From Thiogranum sp. (GTDB taxonomy: Bacteria > Pseudomonadota > Gammaproteobacteria > DSM-19610), in NCBI GenBank assembly GCA_024102665.1, contig JAGFJP010000069.1, positions 34,939 to 98,938 on the forward strand: a stretch of 64,000 bases of DNA. The letters are read 5' to 3'. The position numbers and the translations under genes were made by a program. Numbering within the stretch: position 1 is the stretch's first letter; every line of letters begins with the position of its first letter. Shown in pieces: positions 56,680 through 64,000 of the stretch. The notes beneath the pieces were generated by a model, which searched no databases, had not been told where the DNA came from, and worked only from the letters and a program-made list of their open reading frames with translations.

Positions 56680-58419
56680 ATGAATATCAGCCGTCGAGAA
56701 TTTCTTCAGATGCTGGCCGTTGCAAGCGCCTCGGGCATCTCGCTGAGCGCTTGTGATTCGGACAGCGTTGCGCAAACCGGTGTCAAGGCGTCGGCCAAAC
56801 CCGGTGCCCCCTACGAGCTGCCGCCGTTCGGCAATGTGTCACTGATGCATTACACCGACTGCCACGCCCAGCTGCTGCCCGTCTGGTTCCGCGAACCCAG
56901 CATCAATCTGGGCATCGGCGACATGAAAGGCAGGCCGCCACACCTGGTCGGCGAAAAATTCCTGGCGCATTACGGCATTCAGCCGGGCTCCCGCGAAGCG
57001 CATGCCTTCACCTATCTGAACTTCGTTGAAGCCGCCAGGCAGTTCGGTCAGATCGGCGGATTCGCGCACCTCGCAACGCTGGTCAGGAAAGTGCGCGAAC
57101 AACGCCCCGGCGCCCTGTTGCTGGACGGCGGCGATACCTGGCAGGGCTCCGGCACCGCGTACTGGACCAAAGCGCAGGACATGGTCGACGCGCAGAAGCT
57201 GCTGGGCGTGGACATCATGACACCGCACTGGGAAATGACCTATGGCGCCGATCGCGTCATGGAAATCATCGAGAATGATTTTCAGGGACAGATCGATTTC
57301 GTCGCGCAGAATGTCGTCGACAACGACTGGGGCGAACCCGTGTTCCCGCCCTATGTCATGAAAGAGATCAACGGCGTGCCGACCGCCATTATCGGCCAGG
57401 CTTTCCCCTACACGCCGATCGCCAATCCGGGCTACATGATCCCGGACTGGAGTTTCGGGATCCGCGACGACCGCATGCAGAAAATGGTCGATGAAGCACG
57501 GGGCAAAGGCGCCCAGGTCGTCATCGTGCTGTCGCACAACGGCATGGACGTGGATCTCAAGATGGCCTCGCGCGTGACCGGCATCGATGCCATCATGGGC
57601 GGCCACACGCACGATGCCATTCCGCGCCCGGTGGTGGTGGACAACGCCGGCGGTCAGACGCTGGTGACCAACGCCGGCTCAAACACAAAGTTCCTCGGCG
57701 TTCTCGACCTCGACGTCAGGAACGGCAAGGTCGCCGGTTACCGCTATCACCTGTTGCCGGTGTTCGCCAGCCTGCTGCCGGCGGACCCGGCGATGGCGGC
57801 ATACATCGACAAGGTACGCGCGCCCTACAAGGACAAACTCGCCGAGAAACTCGCGGTGACTGATGAACTGCTGTACCGGCGCGGCAATTTCAACGGCACC
57901 TTCGACCAGCTGATCTGCGACGCCATGATAGACGTGCAGGGCGCGCAGATCGCATTCTCGCCCGGCTTCCGCTGGGGGGTCAGCGTATTGCCCGGCGAAC
58001 CCATCACCTTCGAACACGTCATGACCCAGACCGCGATCACCTATCCGACGGTGACGCTCAACAACATGAGCGGTACGCGCATCAAGGAAATCCTCGAGGA
58101 CGTCGCCGACAACCTGTTCAACAAGGACCCCTATTACCAGCAGGGCGGTGACATGGTCCGTGTCGGCGGCCTCAAGTACAGCATCACCCCGGCTGCCACC
58201 ATGGGCTCGCGCATCAGCGATCTGGAACTGGACGGCAAACCTCTTGATCCGGACAAGGAGTACGCCGTGGCCGGTTGGGCCAGCGTGGCGGCGCCGGTCG
58301 AAGGCCGCCCGGTGTGGGATGTGGTTGCCGAATACCTGCGTGACAAAAAGACCATCCACGATATCGAGCTGAATCAACCGACCATCAAGGGCGAATCGGG
58401 TAATCCGGGTCTGGCGTGA
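56680..58419 (+). CDS. soxB: SoxB, thiosulfohydrolase
   Basis: 579 residues. SoxB hydrolyses the terminal sulfonate from SoxY-bound thiosulfate. Signal of Tat type (SRREFLQML), with a lipobox-like LSAC nearby. The di-manganese site shows MHYTDCHAQLLPVW near 56-69 (Asp60, His62), GGDTWQGSGTA near 150-160, LSHNGMDVD and GGHTHDAIPRP; the C-terminal 5'-nucleotidase domain follows. It stands 138 bases after soxA beyond a terminator. No soxCD follows. Confidence 0.96.
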   Translation: MNISRREFLQMLAVASASGISLSACDSDSVAQTGVKASAKPGAPYELPPFGNVSLMHYTDCHAQLLPVWFREPSINLGIGDMKGRPPHLVGEKFLAHYGIQPGSREAHAFTYLNFVEAARQFGQIGGFAHLATLVRKVREQRPGALLLDGGDTWQGSGTAYWTKAQDMVDAQKLLGVDIMTPHWEMTYGADRVMEIIENDFQGQIDFVAQNVVDNDWGEPVFPPYVMKEINGVPTAIIGQAFPYTPIANPGYMIPDWSFGIRDDRMQKMVDEARGKGAQVVIVLSHNGMDVDLKMASRVTGIDAIMGGHTHDAIPRPVVVDNAGGQTLVTNAGSNTKFLGVLDLDVRNGKVAGYRYHLLPVFASLLPADPAMAAYIDKVRAPYKDKLAEKLAVTDELLYRRGNFNGTFDQLICDAMIDVQGAQIAFSPGFRWGVSVLPGEPITFEHVMTQTAITYPTVTLNNMSGTRIKEILEDVADNLFNKDPYYQQGGDMVRVGGLKYSITPAATMGSRISDLELDGKPLDPDKEYAVAGWASVAAPVEGRPVWDVVAEYLRDKKTIHDIELNQPTIKGESGNPGLA

Positions 58420-58433
58420 AATGACCAGGCCAA

Positions 58434-58475
58434 GGGGACGGATTTGAAATCCGTCCCCGCTTACAATCCGTCCCC
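58434..58475. repeat. GGGGACGG palindrome plus a third copy of the arm, between soxB and apbE
   Basis: GGGGACGGATTT (58434-58445) and AAATCCGTCCCC (58447-58458) form a perfect palindrome around one base. A further AATCCGTCCCC follows at 58465-58475 inside the end of apbE. It lies between two convergent genes like the related element at 28903 and may stop both transcripts. Confidence 0.75.
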
Positions 58476-59588
58476 GACCACGACCCGCTCCGGGATTGTC
58501 CCTTCGAACTCAACGCGTCCAGCCATCGCCGGGCTCATGTAGACCGTCCCGGTTTCATCGACCAGCATCACGTACTCGAGTCCCATCTGCCGGGCGATGC
58601 GCTGCCAGTCGGCGGGCCCGGCAACCGTCAATGCCGTTGCCGCAGCGTCGGCGATGCCGCCGTCAATGTGAATGACGGTCGCGGACGCGACATGATCGAC
58701 GGGCCAGCCGGTGCGCGGATCGAGAATGTGCGCATAGCGCTTGCCTTCGTGTTCCCTGTAGCGTTCGTAGTTGCCGGACGTCAGCACGCATTCGCCGTCG
58801 GCAACCTCGATCGCCGCCAGCACGCCCCAACCTTGCGGATGACGGACGCCGATGCGCCACGGCCGGTCATCGTGACGGCCCGCGACACACAGGTCACCGC
58901 CGGCATTGACAATCGCGTTTTCGATCCCCTGCGCGCGCAGCGTGGTGATGGCGTCATTCATCGCGTAGCCCTTGGCGAAACCACCGAGATCCAGTTGCAC
59001 CACCCGCGTGGCGCTGCTCACCTGCGTCCCGTCGATTTTGAGATCATCCATCCCCGGATGCTGATCCAGCAACGCCTGTATCTGTTCCTGTTGCGGCGGC
59101 GGCCCCGGCGGCAATTCATCGCTGTGAAACCCCCACAGATCGATCAGGGCACCGATGGCCGGATTGAACAAACCGTCACTTTGCGCATAAAGGCGCTTCG
59201 ATTGTTCCAGCAGTGGCAGCAGAAAATCGTCCACCGTCGTGGTTTCGCCGTTCGCCAGCGCAGCGTTCAGCGACACCAGCGCCCCACCCGGTTTCCAGGC
59301 GTGCCATTCGCGGTGCATGCGCTGAAAGCGCTCGTCGACCTGCCTGATTGCCGCGGCAGCCTTTTCCGGCGCCACGCCCAGAACGGTGAACTCGACGAGG
59401 GTGCCGAACACGAAAAGCGTTTCGTGATGCTCGGGCGGCGGCCGTTGACAAGCGGTCAGCGCCGCGACGAACAGCAGCAGGAAACAAGCCAACGTCACAT
59501 CAACCAATGCCAGCCGTCGCCGCACCGGAACACCACCCTTGCCGCGCTCGCAGCCGTTTACAGATTGGTATGCCAAGTATATCGGCAT
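58461..59588 (-). CDS. apbE: FAD:protein FMN transferase ApbE, lipoprotein
   Basis: 375 residues in the longest frame. ApbE attaches FMN to threonines of exported flavoproteins such as RnfG or NqrC. The lipobox LTACQR places the lipid cysteine at residue 47; starting at the GTG at 59525 (residue 22), behind AAGGGTGG, would leave a normal 25-residue signal, and I consider that start equally likely. Family motifs: FGTLVEFTVLG, DLGGFAKGYAMN, NAGGDLCVAG, GKRYAHILDPRTGWPVDH and DAAATAL. The last residues (VGDGL) are encoded by the repeat. Confidence 0.92.
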   Translation of the reverse strand: MPIYLAYQSVNGCERGKGGVPVRRRLALVDVTLACFLLLFVAALTACQRPPPEHHETLFVFGTLVEFTVLGVAPEKAAAAIRQVDERFQRMHREWHAWKPGGALVSLNAALANGETTTVDDFLLPLLEQSKRLYAQSDGLFNPAIGALIDLWGFHSDELPPGPPPQQEQIQALLDQHPGMDDLKIDGTQVSSATRVVQLDLGGFAKGYAMNDAITTLRAQGIENAIVNAGGDLCVAGRHDDRPWRIGVRHPQGWGVLAAIEVADGECVLTSGNYERYREHEGKRYAHILDPRTGWPVDHVASATVIHIDGGIADAAATALTVAGPADWQRIARQMGLEYVMLVDETGTVYMSPAMAGRVEFEGTIPERVVVGDGL

Positions 59589-59591
59589 CGG

Positions 59592-61214
59592 CTATCCGGC
59601 GCCGCCACGTTGCAGGCGATCGTACGGCGGCAAGGTCATCAGGCGGCTGTCGACCAGCGCGCCGCCGACGGTGAAGTGATAGAGGCTCTGCAAACGCGCG
59701 TCCTCGATGCCGAGCAGATGGTGGACATCGTCATCGAAATAACAGCCGATGCCGGTGCCCTGCACGCCGGCCGCCTCGGCCTCCAGGTACAATACCTGGC
59801 CGAGCATGCCGGCTTCCCAGAACATCTGCCGGTATGCCCACGGACCTGCCTGCAGCGCATCGTCGAACCCGGCGAGCATGCCGAGCGAGAAGGCGCTGTC
59901 GGCGGCGATGGCCTGATGACAGGACAGGGTGCCGGCGACGCGCCGGGCATCGCCGGGCAGCAGACTGAACAACGACAGGTGCTGCGGACAGCCATCGACC
60001 GGCAGCCACTGGAATTCGGTGCGGTTAAGGGTGTCGCGCAACAACACTTCGCCCTCCCGGCTGCGTGCGAAAACATAAAGCCCCGCCCGGATGCCCTCAA
60101 CGCGATGCACGAACAGCACCAGGTGAATGCGCGGTTTCCACGGCAGACTGTCCCAGGGCGCCACGCCGGCGCGCGGCAGGGTCATGTCCAGCATGCGATA
60201 AAAAGTCGCGGCCGAAATCGAAGTAACCCCGTCGAAGGCCTGCGCGCTGCGTCGCTGCAGGAAAATCCGCGTGGCCCTGGCGTCAGCCGGACCCGCCAAA
60301 GGTGTCGGCCGCTGCGGCGCCTGCCAGGCAGAGGCCGGCGTTGCCGGCTTGCGGCAGGCATCGGCAACCGCATCGATCACGGACCAGTCCTGATAATGGT
60401 ACGGCGACAGCCGATTCGCCGTCCCGGACCAGGCGCATGCCTGCACAGCCTGCGCAAGCTGCGCCGCGCCCGGTCGCGCCGCTGCGACCGCACGCGTCTC
60501 GACCAGCAACAGCGCGTCCGGCTGCTCGGGCTCCGCGGCATCGAAATCCTCATTCCGGTCGAGCCCGAGCATCGCTGCCAGCGTGTCGTCACTGCAATCA
60601 TCAAGCAGTCTCAGCCTCCATCCCAGGGCCGCTGCGGCATAACGCAATGCGGCGATGGCATGCCCGCAGTCGTGCTGGCAATACCGGTAGGCGCGTTCTC
60701 CGTATTTCCAGGCCTCGCGCCAGTGAATCGAAGACAGCCCCACCAAAAATGCCTGCGGCGGAAGCACCGTGCTCAACGCCGGCGCATCGAGCGTGCAGCG
60801 CTGTTCCAGCACATGGTCACGGCTGAGATAGTGAAACACCCCTGCCGCCAGATCCTGCATGCCCGGCGAAATCACGCAGGCCTCTGTTGGATGCAGGTTG
60901 CCGCTGGAGGGGTTGCAACGCAACGCCCAGCGCGCAGCGCCATACTGCTTCCAGGCCGCAAGGCCCATGGACCGCTCCAGCATCGCAGACAGATTATCCA
61001 GGTTTAACGGTTTCGGGGTCGGATGCGCATCGTACAAATCGACATACCGGGTATCGATGTTGTCGGCCGTGAAGGGCAGTTCCAGGCGCAGCGCACCATC
61101 GAACCAGCGGAACGCTTCCGGTTGATCATCCCAGTCAAGCGCAGCCGGACCGCGCGCATAGCGATTCAGGCTGTGCTTGGTACGCTGGTGATAGTCCGCG
61201 GGAGTCACAGACAT
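59592..61214 (-). CDS. SagB/ThcOx-like protein with two nitroreductase-fold domains
   Basis: 540 residues. The N-terminal part shows NPSSGNLHPTEACVI, typical of SagB-type FMN enzymes, with RYCQHDCGHAIAALRYAA further on. The second part repeats the fold (RIFLQRRSAQAFDGVTSISAATFYRML, WEAGMLGQVLYLEAEAAGVQGTGIGCYFD). In RiPP clusters SagB-like enzymes oxidise azolines, but no cyclodehydratase or precursor is nearby, so a stand-alone flavin oxidoreductase is more likely. No ribosome site is visible before the ATG. It ends three bases before apbE, suggesting one transcript. Confidence 0.85.
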   Translation of the reverse strand: MSVTPADYHQRTKHSLNRYARGPAALDWDDQPEAFRWFDGALRLELPFTADNIDTRYVDLYDAHPTPKPLNLDNLSAMLERSMGLAAWKQYGAARWALRCNPSSGNLHPTEACVISPGMQDLAAGVFHYLSRDHVLEQRCTLDAPALSTVLPPQAFLVGLSSIHWREAWKYGERAYRYCQHDCGHAIAALRYAAAALGWRLRLLDDCSDDTLAAMLGLDRNEDFDAAEPEQPDALLLVETRAVAAARPGAAQLAQAVQACAWSGTANRLSPYHYQDWSVIDAVADACRKPATPASAWQAPQRPTPLAGPADARATRIFLQRRSAQAFDGVTSISAATFYRMLDMTLPRAGVAPWDSLPWKPRIHLVLFVHRVEGIRAGLYVFARSREGEVLLRDTLNRTEFQWLPVDGCPQHLSLFSLLPGDARRVAGTLSCHQAIAADSAFSLGMLAGFDDALQAGPWAYRQMFWEAGMLGQVLYLEAEAAGVQGTGIGCYFDDDVHHLLGIEDARLQSLYHFTVGGALVDSRLMTLPPYDRLQRGGAG

Positions 61215-61249
61215 GTTTTACCGCTCGCGGACGCGCCGGGAAAGAGGAA

Positions 61250-61516
61250 CTATTCGCCGCCCTGTTTGGTTGGCGCGGAATGTTCGACGTCAGCACCTGC
61301 ATTCAGCGCGTTAAGCGCCGCCAGGATTTCATCGAGCATGTCGGGAGGACCACCGCCCATGTTTTCCTCTTCAGCGACCTCGAGTTCGCGCGCATCGTAT
61401 TCCCAACGGCGCAATATCTCGATTTTCTGCTTACGATCAAGTGTCGGATCGCCGGTTACGCTGGCGGGAGATGAATAAACGCTGGCCGGATCAAGCAAGG
61501 CTTGTTCGATGGACAT
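61250..61516 (-). CDS. Small acidic protein of unknown function
   Basis: 88 residues. The start MSIEQALLDPASVYSSPASV followed by QKIEILRRWEYDARELEVAEEENM is a pattern I have seen in conserved hypothetical proteins of proteobacteria, without a known function. It is acidic and helical, with no export signal. GGAGGG four bases before the ATG at 61516 fixes the start, although the frame opens 12 codons earlier. Located 35 bases upstream of the SagB-like gene. Confidence 0.8.
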   Translation of the reverse strand: MSIEQALLDPASVYSSPASVTGDPTLDRKQKIEILRRWEYDARELEVAEEENMGGGPPDMLDEILAALNALNAGADVEHSAPTKQGGE

Positions 61517-61555
61517 ACATCCCTCCACGGAATACGTGATTGAGGAAAGCATAGC

Positions 61556-61789
61556 TCAGGAAGCGCCGTCACCGCCTCCGCCGAAGTTTCCGTCATCGCC
61601 GCCGAACAGCCCTCCTCGTTCACCTTTGCTGCCGAATCCGGCTTTCAGCACCAGCCACCAGGCCAGCGCAACCAGAAACACGAACACCAGAAAAGGGGCG
61701 ACGACGCCGCTGAGAACCTGCTCGGAAGTCAGGTTCGTGAAATACCAGGAAACGGACAGGCCGGTCAGAATGATCACCAGTGTCTTCAT
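61556..61789 (-). CDS. Small membrane protein with a glycine-rich tail
   Basis: 77 residues. Two hydrophobic segments (LVIILTGLSVSWYF and VVAPFLVFVFLVALAWWLVL) are followed by a glycine- and aspartate-rich tail, GGLFGGDDGNFGGGGDG. Function unknown. No good ribosome site is visible before the ATG. It precedes the small acidic protein and the SagB-like gene in the same direction. Confidence 0.65.
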   Translation of the reverse strand: MKTLVIILTGLSVSWYFTNLTSEQVLSGVVAPFLVFVFLVALAWWLVLKAGFGSKGERGGLFGGDDGNFGGGGDGAS

Positions 61790-61844
61790 AGGTATCGCGC
61801 TGGCATGGTGTGACTGGTGCCGGACGGCTAACTTGTTGAAAAAA

Positions 61845-61920
61845 TGGTGGGTCGTGTAGGATTCGAACCTACGACCAATTGGTTAAAAGCCAACTGCTCT
61901 ACCGACTGAGCTAACGACCC
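61845..61920 (-). tRNA. tRNA-Lys (anticodon TTT)
   Basis: 76 bases including an encoded CCA end (61847-61845). The acceptor stem is GGGTCGT / ACGACCC, the D-arm contains AGCTCAGTCGGTAGAGC, the anticodon loop is CTTTTAA with anticodon TTT at 61887-61885, and the T-arm contains GGTTCGAATCC. It differs from E. coli tRNA-Lys at only a few positions. It stands between the YeeE/YedE gene and the small membrane protein gene. Confidence 0.98.
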
Positions 61921-61986
61921 ATGGGGAAAGGCCGGCATGATACCGAACCCGCCAAAAATGACAAGTCCGTGACCGGCACGGAAATT

Positions 61987-63252
61987 TCACACCGGTTCGA
62001 GCCTGCGCAGAGCCTTCGGCAGCAGGCGCAGGTCCACCAGCGACGTAATCAGGGCCGCCGCGAAACTGGCTTCCTCCTCGTATACCAGTTTGTAGTACTG
62101 CACCTTCATCGTCAGCGCCGAACCCAGCACGATTCCGCCAAAGGCGATGAATGAACCCAGCGCCAGTGTCGAGATGCCTGTGATGCCCTGGCCGATGGTG
62201 CAGCCCAGCGCCAGCACACCGCCGAATCCCATCAGCAGCGCACCGGCGAAGTGATTCACGAAATCACGGAACGACGCGAACCATTCGAAGCGAAAACCGC
62301 GGCTCAGCAACGACCACAACAGCGAGCCGGCCACCACCCCGAGCAACGCCATCACGCCGAAAGTGAGGTAGGCGCTGTTGAAGCGCTCCGCGGTATAACC
62401 CAGCGTCTGACCCATGGGATTGATAAAGGTGAACGACTGCGGCGCCAGCGGCCGGGTATCGGCCGGTTTCCCTTCGTTCGAATCGGCGAGGAAGTCCCAT
62501 TGCTGCGCATAGGACTGCAGGCTGTACTTTTCGCCATCCAGATCGATGGACAGGTTGCTGGTGATGTACCAGGCACCGAGGACTGCCATGCCAACAACCA
62601 GCCCGCCAAGAATGTTGTCCGTGCTTCTGCGGAAATCCGCGGATTTGAAAACCGCCACCAGCAACACCAGGCCGAGCGCAGCGCCGATCAGCAGGCGCGC
62701 CACGGCCGCCTTTTCGCTGCCGGCGATCAACAGGCCCAGATCCTGGCTGCTGCCCAGGTCCACGGCCAGCGGCCGGATCCAGTCGTAGAACAGCACCGTG
62801 AACAGGGTTTGATCGGAGCCCGGAAACGGATTCACCATGAAAAAGGCGATCAGTGCGATGATCAAAAAAACCATCAGCGACTTGATGTTACCGGCACCGA
62901 AGCGCACCAGGCACTTGTTGCCGCAACCGCTGGCCAGCGTCATGCCGATGCCGAACATCAGCCCGCCGAGCAGGTTTTCCGCCCAGATCAGCTGCCCGCC
63001 TCGATACGGAGGAAAAGCGCCATTGATGTCCACCACACCGAAGTATTCCAGCCCTGTGACACCCAGTATGGCCACGGCAATCGCCAGCAGCCAGGCGCGG
63101 AAACGCCCGGTGTCACCCATGTTGACCCAGTCGGACACCGCGCCCATGGTGCAGAAGTTGGTCTTGTTGACGACCGCGCCCAGCACAAAGGCAATGGCGA
63201 AAGTTGACCAGAGCATGAATCCCTGTGCCGAAGCAAAACTGTCGAACTGCAT
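61987..63252 (-). CDS. YeeE/YedE-family membrane carrier (TsuA-like thiosulfate transporter)
   Basis: 421 residues with about ten or more membrane segments. In TsuA, thiosulfate passes along three conserved cysteines; here the matching places are Cys34 in TNFCTMGAVSDW, Cys110/Cys114 in SGCGNKCLVRFG, and Cys351 in LGCTIGQGITG. A long extra loop around residues 235-275 (DLDGEKYSLQSYAQQWDF) separates the two repeats. Given the sox operon 4 kb away, a role in thiosulfate or another sulfur anion is likely. AAGGA lies before the ATG. Confidence 0.9.
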   Translation of the reverse strand: MQFDSFASAQGFMLWSTFAIAFVLGAVVNKTNFCTMGAVSDWVNMGDTGRFRAWLLAIAVAILGVTGLEYFGVVDINGAFPPYRGGQLIWAENLLGGLMFGIGMTLASGCGNKCLVRFGAGNIKSLMVFLIIALIAFFMVNPFPGSDQTLFTVLFYDWIRPLAVDLGSSQDLGLLIAGSEKAAVARLLIGAALGLVLLVAVFKSADFRRSTDNILGGLVVGMAVLGAWYITSNLSIDLDGEKYSLQSYAQQWDFLADSNEGKPADTRPLAPQSFTFINPMGQTLGYTAERFNSAYLTFGVMALLGVVAGSLLWSLLSRGFRFEWFASFRDFVNHFAGALLMGFGGVLALGCTIGQGITGISTLALGSFIAFGGIVLGSALTMKVQYYKLVYEEEASFAAALITSLVDLRLLPKALRRLEPV

Positions 63253-63346
63253 TTCCTTATCCCTCTATGAGCGTATCCGGTGATACGCATGGCTCCGGTG
63301 CGCGTGGCGCATCCGGATTTACACGGTTTGACAACTGTCCGCCGGA

Positions 63347-64000
63347 TCAGCGCCGGTACAGCGTCGGATCGGCAACCCCGGCGTCGATAAAGCCCTGCCT
63401 GCGCAGCCGGCAGGAATCGCACACGCCACAGGCACGTCCCGCCTCGTCCGCCGCATAGCAGGAAACGGTCAACGCGTAGTCTACACCGAGACGGGTGCCT
63501 GTTCTGATGATGTCCGCCTTGCTCAGATCGATGAGCGGGGTGCGCACATGAAAGGTCCCGCCTTCCACGCCGGCGCGGGTTGCTAGCTGACAAAGACGCT
63601 GAAAAGCGTCGATGTATTCCGGCCGGCAATCGGGATAACCCGAGTAATCCACAGCATTGACGCCGATGAACAGGTCCCAGGCGCCCAGCACTTCCGCCCA
63701 GCCCAGCGCCAGCGCGAGGAAAATGGTGTTGCGGGCCGGCACATAAGTTACCGGGATTCCTTCAGCGGGCTGCTCGGGCACGGCGATACGGCTATCTGTC
63801 AGCGCCGATCCGCCGATCGCGGTCAGGTCGAGACGGATGGTCTTGTGCTCCAGCGCGCCCAGCGCGGCCGCCACACGCTGCGCGGCCGCCAGCTCGGCGC
63901 GATGACGCTGGCCGTAGTCCAGGCTCAGGGCGTAGCACGCATAGCCCTGTTCGCGTGCCACCGCCAGCGCTGTCGCCGAGTCCAGCCCGCCGGACACCAG
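63347..64000 (-). CDS. queC: 7-cyano-7-deazaguanine synthase, N-terminus cut by the window
   Basis: About 218 residues are visible. QueC converts 7-carboxy-7-deazaguanine to preQ0 with ATP and ammonia. The PP-loop [10 protein letters not shown] is at the very edge of the window, so the first few codons lie outside; the GTG at 63997 encodes the Val of LVSGG and is not the start. Other marks are [40 protein letters not shown] and the zinc site with [10 protein letters not shown]. It joins queD and folE2 of this window in one pathway. Confidence 0.96.
   Translation of the reverse strand: MVSGGLDSATALAVAREQGYACYALSLDYGQRHRAELAAAQRVAAALGALEHKTIRLDLTAIGGSALTDSRIAVPEQPAEGIPVTYVPARNTIFLALALGWAEVLGAWDLFIGVNAVDYSGYPDCRPEYIDAFQRLCQLATRAGVEGGTFHVRTPLIDLSKADIIRTGTRLGVDYALTVSCYAADEAGRACGVCDSCRLRRQGFIDAGVADPTLYRR

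Noticed and set aside
61556..61789. RiPP precursor for the SagB-like enzyme
   Set aside because: The protein has two membrane segments and a glycine tail without Cys, Ser or Thr clusters expected for azole formation, and no cyclodehydratase gene is present.

Overview
The window is a chromosomal segment of a GC-rich, Gram-negative, motile gammaproteobacterium that oxidises sulfur. BamC, separate ParC and ParE, EttA, the dapA/gcvR/bcp neighbourhood and the NrdR-Rib-NusB-ThiL-PgpA order are gammaproteobacterial. A soxXYZAB cluster, TusA, a single-domain rhodanese and a YeeE/YedE-type thiosulfate carrier point to a chemolithotrophic or phototrophic sulfur oxidiser, perhaps of the Chromatiales type. 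No rRNA, CRISPR array, prophage, transposase gene or integrase was seen. Gene density is high and almost everything looks like core chromosome.

Layout. 1-7000: start of htpX, then parE, a large tandem PilZ protein and parC reading leftward. 7000-8370: a CNP1-like secreted protein and an Hsp20 chaperone behind a heat-shock promoter. 8550-11060: a rubrerythrin / Fe-S oxidoreductase / DUF3501 operon behind a PerR-like palindrome. 11300-16300, rightward: a PEP-CTERM-like surface protein, then xseB-ispA-dxs and queD-folE2. 16300-24250, leftward: glyA-nrdR-ribD-ribE-ribBA-ribH-nusB-thiL-pgpA-aspartic protease. 24290-26860: HDAC-like deacetylase, CheR and a PAS protein. 27200-31800: EttA, MsrQ, an HDOD protein with a structured leader, and MsrP bracketed by two related palindromic elements. 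31800-38600: purL, a metallo-beta-lactamase-fold hydrolase, bamC, dapA. 38700-42270: GalT-like enzyme, gcvR, bcp, PIN-PhoH. 42250-47400: PerM-like permease, a small unknown protein, a LysR regulator, and two chemoreceptors without periplasmic sensor domains, each behind a sigma-28-type promoter. 47480-54170: a secreted unknown, two divergent FadL-family porins, tusA, rhodanese with a palindromic operator, and a BepA-like protease. 54280-58420: promoter and soxXYZAB. 58430-64000: apbE, a double-nitroreductase SagB-like enzyme, two small proteins, tRNA-Lys, the YeeE/YedE carrier and queC (cut by the window end).

How it works together. SoxXA, SoxYZ and SoxB would oxidise thiosulfate in the periplasm. 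No soxCD lies here, so the sulfane sulfur would stay on SoxY or go to storage or cytoplasmic routes that use TusA and rhodanese-type carriers. CheR, the PAS protein and the two chemoreceptors belong to chemotaxis; the PilZ and HDOD proteins are signalling proteins. DXS and IspA feed isoprenoids; RibD, RibE, RibB and RibH make riboflavin, with FMN also used by ApbE, MsrPQ and the nitroreductase-fold enzyme; FolE2, QueD and QueC make the queuosine precursor.

The most unusual items are the internally duplicated PilZ protein inside the topoisomerase IV operon, two candidate structured 5' leaders (upstream of a chemoreceptor and of the HDOD gene), and the palindromic elements at the ends of msrP.
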